Shown piece by piece: positions 24,730-35,051 of a stretch of 64,000 nt of DNA. This DNA is from Leisingera aquimarina DSM 24565 (GTDB taxonomy: Bacteria; Pseudomonadota; Alphaproteobacteria; Rhodobacterales; Rhodobacteraceae). The notes beneath the pieces are model-generated. The model did no database searches and had not been told where the DNA came from. It saw nothing but the letters and a program-made list of their open reading frames with translations. Location: positions 1-64,000 of the forward strand of contig NZ_KI421504.1 of the NCBI RefSeq assembly GCF_000473165.1. Reading direction: 5' to 3'. Each line of letters opens with the position of its first letter. Position 1 is the first letter of the stretch. The position numbers and the translations under genes were made by a program.

Positions 24730-25875
24730 ATGAGCCTTAACGGAAACTGGTCCTATCCGACCGCAATCAAGTTCGGCGCCGGCCGGATCAAGGAACTGGG
24801 CGATGCCTGCGCCGCTGCTGGCATCACGAAGCCTTTGCTGGTCACCGACAAGGGGCTGGCGGATCTGCCTGTCACCCAGAGCACCCTAGACATCATGGAC
24901 GCCGCAGGCTTGGGCCGCGGTATGTTCTCGGACGTGGACCCGAACCCGAATGAGAAGAATCTGGAGGCCGGTGTCGAAGCCTATAAGGCGGGCGGTCATG
25001 ACGGGGTGATCGCATTTGGCGGCGGCTCAGGCCTGGATCTGGGCAAGATGGTTGCCTTTATGGCCGGCCAGACCCGGCCGGTCTGGGATTTTGAGGACAT
25101 CGGCGACTGGTGGACCCGCGCGGATGCTGACGCAATTGCGCCGATCATCGCGGTGCCAACCACCGCAGGCACGGGATCTGAAGTGGGTCGCGCCAGCGTC
25201 ATCACCGACAGTGTCAGCCACCAGAAGAAGATCATCTTCCACCCTAAGGTGCTGCCGGCGGTGGTGATCTGCGATCCCGAGCTGACGGTGGGCATGCCCA
25301 AATTCATCACCGCAGGCACCGGCCTGGATGCCTTTGCCCATTGCGTTGAGGCGTTTTCCAGCCCGCACTACCACCCGATGTCCCAGGGCATCGCGCTGGA
25401 GGGGATGCGGCTGGTCAAGGACTACCTGCCGCGCGCCTATGCCGACGGTACCGATATCGAGGCCCGCGCGCAGATGATGTCTGCCGCGGCGATGGGGGCC
25501 ACCGCCTTCATGAAGGGCCTCGGCGCCATCCACGCCATGAGCCATCCGATCGGCGCCCATTTCAACACCCACCATGGCACTACCAACGCGGTCTGCATGC
25601 CCAGCGTGCTGGAGCTCAACGCCCCCGCGGTTGCAAACCGCTTCACCATGGCAGCGGCCTACCTCGGAATCGAGGGCGGCTTTGACGGCTTCCGCAGCTT
25701 TGTGCAGGAGCTGAACGACTCCCTGGGCATCCCCCGTAAGCTGGCAGATCTGGGCGTCACCGAGACTGCAATCCCCGACCTGGTCAAAGGCGCGATAGTC
25801 GACCCCAGCTGTGGCGGCAACCCCATCAAGCTCACTGAGGAAAACCTCACCCAGCTGTTCAAAGCCGCGATGTAA
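24730..25875 (+). CDS. Iron-containing alcohol dehydrogenase (group III)
   Basis: 381 residues from ATG 24730 (AAAGGAACG upstream). The nucleotide-binding region has VIAFGGGSGLDLGKM; the family signature around AVPTTAGTGSEVGRASVI is clear. Iron ligands fall in LDAFAHCVEAF and in HAMSHPIGAHFNTHHG. It oxidises an alcohol with NAD. Last gene of the HutG-TRAP-GS-ALDH operon and followed by a strong terminator hairpin, it would produce the aldehyde used by the ALDH. Confidence 0.89.
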   Translation: MSLNGNWSYPTAIKFGAGRIKELGDACAAAGITKPLLVTDKGLADLPVTQSTLDIMDAAGLGRGMFSDVDPNPNEKNLEAGVEAYKAGGHDGVIAFGGGSGLDLGKMVAFMAGQTRPVWDFEDIGDWWTRADADAIAPIIAVPTTAGTGSEVGRASVITDSVSHQKKIIFHPKVLPAVVICDPELTVGMPKFITAGTGLDAFAHCVEAFSSPHYHPMSQGIALEGMRLVKDYLPRAYADGTDIEARAQMMSAAAMGATAFMKGLGAIHAMSHPIGAHFNTHHGTTNAVCMPSVLELNAPAVANRFTMAAAYLGIEGGFDGFRSFVQELNDSLGIPRKLADLGVTETAIPDLVKGAIVDPSCGGNPIKLTEENLTQLFKAAM

Positions 25876-25895
25876 AAGAGGCCTTATGACAGGTT

Positions 25896-25926
25896 ACAGC
25901 GCTCTCCGCCCGGCGGGGAGCGCTGT
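25896..25926. terminator. Bidirectional terminator hairpin
   Basis: ACAGCGCTCTCCGCC (25896-25910) pairs 14 of 15 with GGCGGGGAGCGCTGT (25912-25926), followed by TTCG on the plus strand and a T-poor tract on the minus strand. It lies between the converging ADH and 71-residue hypothetical genes. Confidence 0.65.
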
Positions 25927-25943
25927 TTCGTTCCGGCACAGCG

Positions 25944-26159
25944 TCAGCCGCTGACGTAAACTTTGTCCTTGGGGTAGTAGAAGATTTTCTGATTGTGCAG
26001 CCGGCCCAAAAGCTCATGCACGCGGCGCAGCGTCTCGTCCTCGCTGCTGCCCGCTGCCGGTTGGGCCTCTGACAGAGTGTCCCTTGTGGTTTGCAGAGCG
26101 GTTTCTATCAGCTCCATATCCGTAACGGACAGTTCGAACATATCGTTGTACTGGGGCAT
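25944..26159 (-). CDS. Small conserved-looking hypothetical protein
   Basis: 71 residues with an acidic, helix-rich N-terminus (SVTDMELIETALQTTRDTLS) and a basic/aromatic C-terminus (KIFYYPKDKVYVSG). An RBS-like GGAG tract lies upstream (AAAAGGAGCCC). No known domain recognised. It stands alone between the ADH terminator and the LacI gene. The complete ORF, good RBS and amphipathic helices support a real gene. Confidence 0.6.
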   Translation of the reverse strand: MPQYNDMFELSVTDMELIETALQTTRDTLSEAQPAAGSSEDETLRRVHELLGRLHNQKIFYYPKDKVYVSG

Positions 26160-26306
26160 CTGGGCTCCTTTTCCGGTTGGCTGGACTGAACTGGCTGCCT
26201 ACAGGCTGCCCCATGGCGGGCCGCAAAGCCACAGGAAAGCGCCAAAAACAGCCCCGCCCTGCCCCGAATGCCGGAAACGCCGCCGGTTTCAGCCGCCGGG
26301 AGGCTG

Positions 26307-27311
26307 TCAGAGTGTCTCACCTAGGCTGATCGCGGGGCACAGCCGGTCGAACACCAGACTGTCCGTGTTGCCAGCCTCGCGCGATTGCAGGATGACCCGC
26401 GCTGCGCGCTCGCCAATCTCACGGCGGCAGGCGTCCGTCGTGGCCAGTTGCTGAGGCATGCCCTGCAGGATCTGCAGATTGTTGAAGCCGGCCAGCGCTA
26501 TATTGCCCGGCACCGACAGGCCTGCGGCCAGGCAATGCATCAAGCCGCCAACGCTCATCACATCGCTGGAATAATAGATGCAATCAAGATCCGGGTTGCG
26601 CGCCAGCATCTGCGCTGTCAGCTGGCGGCCGGTCAGAATCGCGCTTTCGCCGGCGTAGTGCTCAATATCACCTAGGGCGACACCTTGGGCGGCCAAACCA
26701 TCCGTGAAGCCGTCAAAGCGTTTCCGGGCGCGGAAGTCCTGCGGCATCTTGGTGCCGATGAAGCCGATCTTGCGGTAACCGCAGGCCAGAATTTGCTCTG
26801 CCATGTCGCGGCCTGCCTGCAGATGTGAAATGCCGACGCAGTGGCGGACCGGGTCGCCGTCCACATCCATCACCTCGACCACCGGACAATCGGCCTGCTG
26901 CAGCATCCTCCGTGTCGTCTCGGTATGTTCCAGACCTGCGGCAATCAACCCGGACGGGCGCCAGCTGAGCATTTCGCGGATAACGCCTTCCTCTTCCTCA
27001 AGGTCATATCCGGAGATCCCCACCACCGGCTTCAGCGGGCTGCCCTTCAGAACGGCGGAGATACCCGAGAGCACCTCAGGAAAGACAAAGCTGTTCAGCG
27101 ACGGCACCACCACCGCAACCAGATTGACCGATTGCGAGGACAGCGAGCCGGCAATCCGATTGGGCACATAGCCATGGCTGCGGGCGATTTCCTCGACCTT
27201 GGCCTTGGTTTTGGCGGACACATCCGGGGCCCCGCGCAGGGCACGGGAGGCGGTCATCTCGCTGACGCCGGCCAGGTGGGCCACGTCTTTCAGCAGCAGT
27301 TTCTTGGTCAT
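26307..27311 (-). CDS. LacI-family transcriptional regulator
   Basis: 334 residues. The HTH is at the very N-terminus (LKDVAHLAGVSEMTASRALR), followed by the hinge (SHGYVPNRIAGSLSSQ) and a periplasmic-binding-protein-like effector domain (LVAVVVPSLNSFVFPEVLSG; IYYSSDVMSVGGLMHCLAAG). Start ATG 27311 is set by the family N-terminus; the longer frame is not LacI-like. The effector domain resembles the gluconate-regulator GntR subgroup. It is divergent from a GAPDH gene with a LacI-type operator between them, so it probably controls that gene or both. Confidence 0.88.
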   Translation of the reverse strand: MTKKLLLKDVAHLAGVSEMTASRALRGAPDVSAKTKAKVEEIARSHGYVPNRIAGSLSSQSVNLVAVVVPSLNSFVFPEVLSGISAVLKGSPLKPVVGISGYDLEEEEGVIREMLSWRPSGLIAAGLEHTETTRRMLQQADCPVVEVMDVDGDPVRHCVGISHLQAGRDMAEQILACGYRKIGFIGTKMPQDFRARKRFDGFTDGLAAQGVALGDIEHYAGESAILTGRQLTAQMLARNPDLDCIYYSSDVMSVGGLMHCLAAGLSVPGNIALAGFNNLQILQGMPQQLATTDACRREIGERAARVILQSREAGNTDSLVFDRLCPAISLGETL

Positions 27312-27390
27312 CTGCCCATGGTCAAGCACTTTGCCGGCAGCCGCAAGGGCTGCTCTGCCGGCGCGGGGGTTGATTATTTTTTTCGTTAGC

Positions 27391-27414
27391 GATATCGGTA
27401 TCGAAACCGTTATC
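27391..27414. promoter_or_regulatory. LacI-type operator between LacI and GAPDH genes
   Basis: A dyad centred on CG: GATATCGGTAT-CG-AAACCGTTATC, matching at 9 of 11 positions per arm. A central CpG and this length are standard for LacI-family operators. It is 41 bp before the GAPDH start and 80 bp before the regulator start. Confidence 0.65.
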
Positions 27415-27454
27415 GTTACCGGGATCATTCCGGTCCAGCAGCCAGAGGTGAGGC

Positions 27455-28483
27455 ATGACACTGAAAATCGCAATCAACGGGTTTGGGCGGATTGGCCGCG
27501 GGGTGCTGCGGGCGCTTCTGGAAAGCGGCGAAAAAAACATCGAAGTTGTTGCCATCAACGACTTGTCGCCGCCCGAGACCCTGGTGCATCTGCTGAAATA
27601 CGACAGCGTGCATGGACGCCTGAAGACGCCCGTGTTCCTGGCCGATGACCTGATCCGGGTGGGCCGTCACAGCATCCGGCTGAGCGCCATCCGCAACCCG
27701 GAGGAGCTGCCCTGGCAGGATGTCGATATCGCCTATGAATGCACCGGACTGTTCACGGCCCGCGGTGACGCCGCGCAGCATCTGAAAAACGGCTCCAAGC
27801 GGGTGCTGATCTCCGCCCCCGGCAAAGATGCCGACCGCACCGTGGTCTACGGCGTCAACCACATGGATCTGACGACGGACGACGTAGTCGTCTCTAACGC
27901 CTCCTGCACCACCAACTGCCTGGCGCCGCTGGCCAAAGTGCTGGACGATGCCTTTGGCATCAAGACCGGCTACATGACCACGATCCACGCCTATACCGGC
28001 GACCAGCCGACCCATGACACCAGCCACTCGGACCTGTACCGCGCCCGCGCTGCTTCGCTGTCGATGATCCCCACCTCCACCGGGGCGGCCCGGGCGATCT
28101 CCGAGGTGCTGCCGCATCTGAAGGGGCGGCTGGAAGGCTCGGCAATCCGGGTGCCGACCGCGAATGTATCCGTGGCAGACCTCAGCTTTGTGCCGGAACG
28201 CGCCGCCACCGTGGAGGCCGTCAATGCCGCGATGAAGACGGCAGCCGAGAGCGGCCTGGCGGGCATTCTGTCGTATGAAGAAGACCCTCTGGTTTCGGTC
28301 GATTTCAACCACGATCCGCATTCCAGCTGCTTTGCCGCGGCCCAGACAGCTGTCACCGCCGACGGTCTGGTGCGGGTGGTCAGCTGGTATGACAACGAAT
28401 GGGGTTTTTCCAACCGTATGGTGGACACCGGCCGCCGTATTGGCGAGGTGATGAGGTCCGCCGAGGTCGCACTGGCCAGCTAA
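27455..28483 (+). CDS. gap: Glyceraldehyde-3-phosphate dehydrogenase (type I)
   Basis: A 342-residue phosphorylating GAPDH-family enzyme. The NAD fold is INGFGRIGRGVLRA; the active site SNASCTTNCLAP has C151; the later segment is TIHAYTGDQ. It lacks the usual KYDS(T/I)HG match only slightly (KYDSVHG), so an erythrose-4-phosphate dehydrogenase is possible but less likely. Unlike housekeeping gap genes it stands alone under a divergent LacI regulator, which suggests a sugar-induced paralogue. Confidence 0.88.
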   Translation: MTLKIAINGFGRIGRGVLRALLESGEKNIEVVAINDLSPPETLVHLLKYDSVHGRLKTPVFLADDLIRVGRHSIRLSAIRNPEELPWQDVDIAYECTGLFTARGDAAQHLKNGSKRVLISAPGKDADRTVVYGVNHMDLTTDDVVVSNASCTTNCLAPLAKVLDDAFGIKTGYMTTIHAYTGDQPTHDTSHSDLYRARAASLSMIPTSTGAARAISEVLPHLKGRLEGSAIRVPTANVSVADLSFVPERAATVEAVNAAMKTAAESGLAGILSYEEDPLVSVDFNHDPHSSCFAAAQTAVTADGLVRVVSWYDNEWGFSNRMVDTGRRIGEVMRSAEVALAS

Positions 28484-28500
28484 CAAGGGCCAGTTGACGG

Positions 28501-28576
28501 GGGGCTCCCGCCTGTCGTCCGGCACCCGCGGGTGCCCTCCTCCCGTTGGGCCCAGCGCCGCGCTGACGCGCGGCGC
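28501..28576. repeat. Double-hairpin extragenic repeat, copy A
   Basis: GCTCCCGCC, then the perfect palindrome GGCACCCGCGGGTGCC (28521-28536), a linker with CCGTTGGGCC, then stem GCGCCGCGC-TGAC-GCGCGGCGC (28555-28576). It follows the GAPDH stop and probably acts as its transcription end. Confidence 0.7.
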
Positions 28577-28748
28577 GGTTGCGTTCTGCCGCTGACTCTC
28601 CGTGCCGTCTGCCGGACAAGACCAGCTGGCGCAAAAGCTGACTCCAGGATGCGCCAAATCAAACTCCACGCAGCGAAGCGCTGGCATACCGCGCTGAATT
28701 GCGCCAGAACAGGCGCAAAGCATGACCAGTTACAGGAGCAAAAACGGC

Positions 28749-29822
<1,074 letters not shown>

Positions 29823-29960
29823 CCGTGCCGTCCCCGGGTCAAGGGCCGCAAAGCGGCGGCGCGCAGCGCCGTTTACCCTTGAGGCGGGGATAGCAGACAA
29901 TACAATGGATAAGACGCTTGACGGGCAGAATTGCCCATCAAGCGCGTCTCAGCAGGTCCT

Positions 29961-30030
29961 TTTCGCCGCTCAGCGGCGCCACGCCCAACCGTGAAGCGCA
30001 TTCTGTGAATGCGCAGGAACAGGCGGGAGC
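29961..30030. repeat. Double-hairpin extragenic repeat, copy F (inverted)
   Basis: On the plus strand: CGCCGCT-C-AGCGGCG (29964-29978), a linker holding CGCCCAACC, then GCGCATTC-TGT-GAATGCGC (29996-30014) and GGCGGGAGC. Read in reverse it has the same order as copies A and C. It lies between the convergent Mrp and acetyltransferase genes. Confidence 0.65.
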
Positions 30031-30045
30031 CTCCCGCCCGCCGGA

Positions 30046-30660
30046 TCAGGCATATTTCTCCAGAAACGCCTCCGCCCGCAAGGTTCGGAAATCCGGCAAT
30101 GCGGCGCGCAAAGTGTCGTGGTCCCAGTCCCACCAGGCCAGATCCATCATCTGAACGGCAACAGCCTCGGTATAGCGGCGGCGGATCACCTTGGCGGTGT
30201 TACCTCCCACTATCGTGTAGGGTGCCACATCCTTGGTCACGATGGCGCCCGAAGCCACAACCGCACCATGACCGATGGTCACCTCGGGCTTGATGATCGC
30301 AGCATGGCCGATCCAAGTGTCGTGGCCGATAAAGGCCCTGCGCCCGGCGCGATGGGAGAACCACTCTGCATCATGCTCCGCATCGTCCCAGTAGTCGCCG
30401 GAACGATAGTGGAAATGATGCAGCGAGGCCTTCTCCATCGGGTGATCGGTCGCGCCGATCCGGACAAAGCTGGCGATGTTAGAAAACTTGCCAATCTTTG
30501 CATTGGCGATATCGCAGGTGCGGTCGCAATAGCTGTAGTCGCCAACCGCTGAATTCGCGATCCGGCTGCCTGCGCCGATCTCCACGTAGCGCCCGAACCA
30601 GCTGTCTGTAATCTGGCATTCCGGGTGAAGGAACGGGGCTTCTGCCTGCAAACGGGCCAT
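30046..30660 (-). CDS. Hexapeptide-repeat acetyltransferase of the phosphonate operon
   Basis: A 204-residue left-handed beta-helix protein with repeated hexapeptides ([39 protein letters not shown]) and the xenobiotic-acetyltransferase style [13 protein letters not shown]. Such a protein is a recurrent last gene of phosphonate (phn) operons in alphaproteobacteria. It lies 25 bp downstream of phnE2. Its acceptor is not established; an acetyl or similar transfer to an aminoalkyl-phosphonate is plausible but inferred. Confidence 0.83.
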   Translation of the reverse strand: MARLQAEAPFLHPECQITDSWFGRYVEIGAGSRIANSAVGDYSYCDRTCDIANAKIGKFSNIASFVRIGATDHPMEKASLHHFHYRSGDYWDDAEHDAEWFSHRAGRRAFIGHDTWIGHAAIIKPEVTIGHGAVVASGAIVTKDVAPYTIVGGNTAKVIRRRYTEAVAVQMMDLAWWDWDHDTLRAALPDFRTLRAEAFLEKYA

Positions 30661-30685
30661 AGTCTTTCCTCTGAAACATCCGGGA

Positions 30686-32068
30686 TCAGGGCAGCAGGAA
30701 GGTGCCGCCCTCTTGCCCTTTGACCGCCTTGCGTTTGCCCGGTCCGCTGCCGCCTGTGATCAGCTTCCGCCGCAGCCAGCCCGAGAACCAGTCCATCAGC
30801 ATTACCATCAGGATGATCAGCGTGATGTAATAGGCCACCTCCTCCCAGTCTTTCTGGGTGATGATCGCCTGGGTCAGCAGCAAGCCGATGCCGCCGCCCG
30901 TGATTGCACCGATGATGGTGGCAGAGCGGGTGTTGGATTCCAGAAAATACAGCAGCTGGCTCAGCAGCACCGGGGTGATCTGCGGGATCACTCCGAACCG
31001 GTAACGCTGCAGCGGTTTGGCGCCGGTGGAAGCAACACCCTCAATCTGCTTCCGGTCGACATTCTCCAGCGCTTCCGAGAATATCTTGCCGAATGTGCCC
31101 GTGTCCGTGACCAGGATCGCCAGCGCACCGGTCAGGGGACCGGGGCCAAAGGCACGCGCCAGCACCACGGTCCAGATCAGCGAGTCCACCCCGCGGAAGA
31201 AATCGAACAGCCGACGCATAGCAAAGCGCAAGGCACGGAACGGCATGAAGTTCCGGGTGGCGGCAAAGGCCAGCGGCAGTGCGATGATCCCTGCGCCGAT
31301 AGTGCCCAGAAACGCCATCAGCAGTGTTTCCGCAATCGCCCAGGCCACGTCCTGATGACGCCACATCTTGTTGGTCCAGAACTCCTGGAAAATCGCGCCT
31401 GCCTCACCCGTGGCAGCACGCTGCAGCAGCTCTCCTGCCCCCATGCCGTAATAGGGGCTGTCGAGGGTGAAGAAGAACAGCTCCCAGCCTGCGAAATAGC
31501 GGAACACTTCGGCCCGGTTGCGGGTCACGGTCAGACGCCCGGCCCCGGTTTTGACCGCCAGCCGGTTCTTGGAGACGCTGATCCATTCCGGCACGCTGCC
31601 TGCCGGCAGCTCGGCCTGAACGCCTGCGCTGCGGCTGGGAGTGGCGCGCACGATGCCATAGCCGGGGATCGCGTATTCGATGGTTTCCGGACCAAAGGTA
31701 ACGGAATGGCCGTCCTCAAGGTCAATCACCGTAGTCTCGCCCGCCTCGCCTAAGGCAACCCAATCCGGTGCAGTTCCATCGGGGTAGGCCCCCTTGCGCT
31801 CCCCTTCGATCGAGACCGAAACCGCGCCGTTGCGGTTGTCGCGGGTCACATGGGTCTTATAGCTGTAGCTGTCGCTGACCAGGGTTCTGGCGTTCTCAAG
31901 GCTCGCTTTCTCCCATAGCCCGAGAACATCAAAGGCCACAAAGACATAAGCCAGATAGACCAGCACCGCGGCAGGCAGCGCAAAACCCATCAGCCGCTTC
32001 TTCAGGAATAGCCTTGAGATATCCAGCTTCAGCTCTGCCGGAGTGAGAGTGGTATCGAAAGTGGTCAT
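30686..32068 (-). CDS. phnE: Phosphonate ABC transporter permease, long form
   Basis: A 460-residue permease. One N-terminal membrane segment (about 28-48) is followed by about 180 soluble residues (about 50-230), then the BPD transmembrane domain ([40 protein letters not shown]). The EAA-like loop ([20 protein letters not shown]) contacts the ATPase. A long second PhnE with an extracytoplasmic insert is known in alphaproteobacteria. It overlaps phnE1 by 4 bp. Confidence 0.88.
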   Translation of the reverse strand: MTTFDTTLTPAELKLDISRLFLKKRLMGFALPAAVLVYLAYVFVAFDVLGLWEKASLENARTLVSDSYSYKTHVTRDNRNGAVSVSIEGERKGAYPDGTAPDWVALGEAGETTVIDLEDGHSVTFGPETIEYAIPGYGIVRATPSRSAGVQAELPAGSVPEWISVSKNRLAVKTGAGRLTVTRNRAEVFRYFAGWELFFFTLDSPYYGMGAGELLQRAATGEAGAIFQEFWTNKMWRHQDVAWAIAETLLMAFLGTIGAGIIALPLAFAATRNFMPFRALRFAMRRLFDFFRGVDSLIWTVVLARAFGPGPLTGALAILVTDTGTFGKIFSEALENVDRKQIEGVASTGAKPLQRYRFGVIPQITPVLLSQLLYFLESNTRSATIIGAITGGGIGLLLTQAIITQKDWEEVAYYITLIILMVMLMDWFSGWLRRKLITGGSGPGKRKAVKGQEGGTFLLP

Positions 32069-32934
32069 GCTTTCGCTCCATGGGTCAGACGGTCGCGCAG
32101 GATGCCGGACAGCTGGTCGACGGCAACGATGGTGACAAAAAGAAGGAGGAAAATCGCGGCGGCCTCGTCATAACGCCCCTGCCCCCAGGACATGGCGTTT
32201 TTCAGCTCGTAGCCGATGCCGCCCGCCCCGACAAAACCAAGAATGGCCGAGGCACGGATGTTGATCTCAAACCGCAGCAGCGCGTAGCTGACGTAGTTCG
32301 GTCCGACCTGCGGGATCACCCCCAGCGTCATCCGCTGCGCCCAGGTGGCGCCGACCGATGACAGACCTTCTACAGGTTTCAGCGAGGCGTTTTCGTTCAC
32401 CTCGGAAAACAGCTTGCCCAGCGCGCCGGCGGTATGGATGGCGATGGCGATCATTGCAGGCACCGGACCGCCGCCAAGGACAAAGATCAGCACCAGCGCG
32501 ATGACGATTTCCGGGATCGCGCGGCAGATGTCACTGATCCTGCGGAACAGCGGGATCAGCGCAGGCCAGGGCGCCATCCCGCGGGTCGCCAGCAGCGACA
32601 ACAGGGTTCCAAACACCGCACCGACAAGGGTCGATGCCGCGGCGATATTCAGCGTCTCCACCAGTGCAGGAAAGAAATGCACCACATGGCCGGGCAGCTG
32701 GGCTGCCTTCTGGGACGCTTCTGCCAGAACCTCAGCCGGGTAGTCGAAGATGCGGGTGAACCCATCGGCAAAAGAGCCGGCATTGCGCGCATCCGCGGTG
32801 CGGAACCCCGCCGCCATCAGCGCCACAAAAATGGCCAGCAGTATGCCGCCGTACAGCCGCTTGCGCTGGGTATGGGCGGTGTATTGCTGCCGGATGTCCT
32901 CGATGCCCGGCCGGGCGGCTGTCAGATCTGCCAT
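32065..32934 (-). CDS. phnE: Phosphonate ABC transporter permease, short form
   Basis: A 289-residue permease with a typical six-helix core: LYGGILLAIFVALMAAGF, IVIALVLIFVLGGGPVPAMI and an EAA loop VEGLSSVGATWAQRMTLGVI. Two PhnE subunits encoded side by side imply a heteromeric channel. It is preceded by phnD with a 114-bp gap. Confidence 0.9.
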   Translation of the reverse strand: MADLTAARPGIEDIRQQYTAHTQRKRLYGGILLAIFVALMAAGFRTADARNAGSFADGFTRIFDYPAEVLAEASQKAAQLPGHVVHFFPALVETLNIAAASTLVGAVFGTLLSLLATRGMAPWPALIPLFRRISDICRAIPEIVIALVLIFVLGGGPVPAMIAIAIHTAGALGKLFSEVNENASLKPVEGLSSVGATWAQRMTLGVIPQVGPNYVSYALLRFEINIRASAILGFVGAGGIGYELKNAMSWGQGRYDEAAAIFLLLFVTIVAVDQLSGILRDRLTHGAKA

Positions 32935-33048
32935 GTAAGGGTCCTGGTTTTGAAGGGATGGCGAATGCAGGCGCCATCAAGAAAATTGCGGGATCCAGGG
33001 GAAAATCCGGACCCCGCAGAGCGCAATATCAAAGGTACTGGGCTGAAA

Positions 33049-33951
33049 TTACTGGGACTTCAGCTTACGGGCTTCGATAATCACCTCATAGGCGTCATGG
33101 GTGATCGGCATCAGGCCTTTTGATTCACCGCCCAGCACGTTGTACATGCAGTCCGGGTCGATTGAGTTCATTGAGGCCAGCAGACCGGTCATCTTGACCT
33201 TCACATCCGCAGGCAATTCGGTGCGCAGCACAAACGGGCCTTCCGGGATCGGCGCGGATTTCCAGATTTCGACCAGATCGTTCATGTCCACCAGGCCCGC
33301 ATCCACGGCACGGCGCAGAGCTCCGGAATTGTAGCCGTCCTCCCATTCGCCCAGACCATCGGCCCAGCTGACACCGCCAGCGACATCGCCATTGGCCACG
33401 GCAACAATGGTCTGCTCATGACCGCCGGTGAATTTCACTTCACCAAAGTAATCACCCGAGTCCATGGTGGCGCCAGTGACCTGCGGGATTTCGATCGACG
33501 GGATCAGGTAGCCCGAGGTGGAGTTCGGATCGCCAAAACCAAAGGATTTGCCCTTCAGGTCTTCCAGCGAAGCGACGCCGCTGTCCTTGCGCGCAAAGCC
33601 AACCGAATAGTAGCCAAAACCGCCGTCCGAATTGACCTTGACCAGAACCGGCTCAACCGCTTCGGGGTTGGACAGATAGGTCTTGGCATAACCCGATGCG
33701 CCCAGCCAGGCCATGTCGATGGTGCCGCCCAGCAGACCCTGGATCACGCCGTTATAATCGGCAGGTGCAAACAGTTTGGTTTCGACACCCAGCAGCTCTT
33801 CGGTCTGCTCACGCAGGCATTCCTGTTTGCTCAGACGGTCCTGTGCGTTCTCGCCGCCCAGGATGCCGATACGGAATTCCTTGATTTCTTCTGCCGCAAC
33901 GGGGGCGGTCAGCGCGGTGGTCGCCAGAACGGCAGCAATCAGTTTCTTCAT
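33049..33951 (-). CDS. phnD: Phosphonate ABC transporter substrate-binding protein
   Basis: 300 residues with a Sec signal (MKKLIAAVLATTALTAPVAA, cut after AAA/E). PhnD features include FRIGILGGENAQDRL, TIDMAWLGASGYAK and GDPNSTSGYLIPSIEIPQVTG. It binds phosphonates (2-aminoethylphosphonate in the best-studied cases) or, in some paralogues, phosphite or phosphate esters. The WLGASGYAK pocket segment supports the phosphonate class. Confidence 0.9.
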   Translation of the reverse strand: MKKLIAAVLATTALTAPVAAEEIKEFRIGILGGENAQDRLSKQECLREQTEELLGVETKLFAPADYNGVIQGLLGGTIDMAWLGASGYAKTYLSNPEAVEPVLVKVNSDGGFGYYSVGFARKDSGVASLEDLKGKSFGFGDPNSTSGYLIPSIEIPQVTGATMDSGDYFGEVKFTGGHEQTIVAVANGDVAGGVSWADGLGEWEDGYNSGALRRAVDAGLVDMNDLVEIWKSAPIPEGPFVLRTELPADVKVKMTGLLASMNSIDPDCMYNVLGGESKGLMPITHDAYEVIIEARKLKSQ

Positions 33952-34017
33952 CTTTTGTCTCTCCGGTTGGTCAATCCCCGGGGAGCAGCCCCCGGGGTCG
34001 ATGAAAACATTTCGGGG

Positions 34018-34836
34018 TTATTCGGCAGGAATGGCGGCGCGCAGCGCGTCCGTCTTTTCCAGTGTTTCGATCTCGGTTGAGGTAGCCGCCTCAGAGAACT
34101 CATCCCCGGCGCCATAAATTTCGCGGGCGACACCGGTGGTCAGCTGCTCGGGCAGCCCGTCAAAGACGATGCGCCCGTCGCGCATTCCGACAACCCGGTC
34201 GCAATAGCGGCGCGCAGTATCCAGCGTGTGCAGGTTGGCGATCACCGTGCGGCCGTCTTCCTCGTGAATACGGCGCAGCGCCTCCATCACGGTCTGGGCG
34301 TTCATCGGATCAAGCGAGGCAATCGGTTCATCCGCCAGAATGATCTTGGGGTCCTGCATCAGCGCACGGGCAATCGCCACCCGCTGCTGCTGGCCGCCCG
34401 ACAGCGCCTCGGCCCGTTTGGCAGCATGTTCGGCGATGCCAAGACGGTCGAGGATGTCGATTGCCCTGTGAATGTCATCCATCGGGTAGAGGTTGAACAG
34501 CGTCGCCATCACGTTGCGCCGGTTCAGCGTGCCGTGCAGCACGTTGGACACAACATCCATCCGCGGCACCAGATTGAACTGCTGAAAGATCATCGCGCAG
34601 TCCGATTGCCAGGCCCGTTTGTCCTTGCCGTTCAGGCCTGTGATTTCACGGTCCTGAAACAGAATGCGCCCGTCACTGGCATCTTCCAGCCGGTTGAGCA
34701 TCCGCAAAAGCGTGGATTTGCCTGCACCGGAGCGGCCGATAATGCCGATCATGCAGGGCTTGTCGATGTCCAGCGTGGCAGTATCCACCGCAATCTTGCC
34801 GCCGAACCGTTTTGTCAGTTTATCAATGCGCAGCAC
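34018..34836 (-). CDS. phnC: Phosphonate ABC transporter ATP-binding protein
   Basis: 272 residues from a GTG start with AGGGAGC upstream. Walker [21 protein letters not shown] signature [15 protein letters not shown], Walker [13 protein letters not shown] and the switch His (VIANLHTLD) are all intact. First gene of the phnC-D-E-E-acetyltransferase operon. No C-P lyase genes are in the window, so breakdown must be encoded elsewhere. Confidence 0.9.
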   Translation of the reverse strand: MLRIDKLTKRFGGKIAVDTATLDIDKPCMIGIIGRSGAGKSTLLRMLNRLEDASDGRILFQDREITGLNGKDKRAWQSDCAMIFQQFNLVPRMDVVSNVLHGTLNRRNVMATLFNLYPMDDIHRAIDILDRLGIAEHAAKRAEALSGGQQQRVAIARALMQDPKIILADEPIASLDPMNAQTVMEALRRIHEEDGRTVIANLHTLDTARRYCDRVVGMRDGRIVFDGLPEQLTTGVAREIYGAGDEFSEAATSTEIETLEKTDALRAAIPAE

Positions 34837-34901
34837 CGGGGCGCTCCCTCTTCGTTCGGGACTTGCCTAGTGCGCTTGCTCAAACCTCATGTGTCACTGC
34901 C

Positions 34902-34919
34902 GTGAAAGTTTTGTAACGC
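34902..34919 (-). promoter_or_regulatory. Candidate PHO box upstream of phnC
   Basis: On the minus strand GCGTTACAAAACTTTCAC matches the PhoB consensus CTGTCATAAAACTGTCAC at 13 of 18 positions, including AAAACT and TCAC. It lies 66 bp upstream of the phnC start, where phosphate-starvation activation of phn genes is expected. Confidence 0.55.
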
Positions 34920-35051
34920 CGCCCCGCGCAATCCACGGGCGTACAGCACAGGGTTACGGGCCTGCTGCGCATTCTGCCCCTGTCCACAGGGGCCGGGACG
35001 GTCTATACGGCCATCGACTCCTCAATTCCCTTTGCAAAAGGAAGCTGCCAG

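Noticed and set aside
28501-28576. CRISPR-like repeats in the GC-rich spacer
   Set aside because: There are no regularly spaced direct repeats; the repeats are inverted and single per locus.
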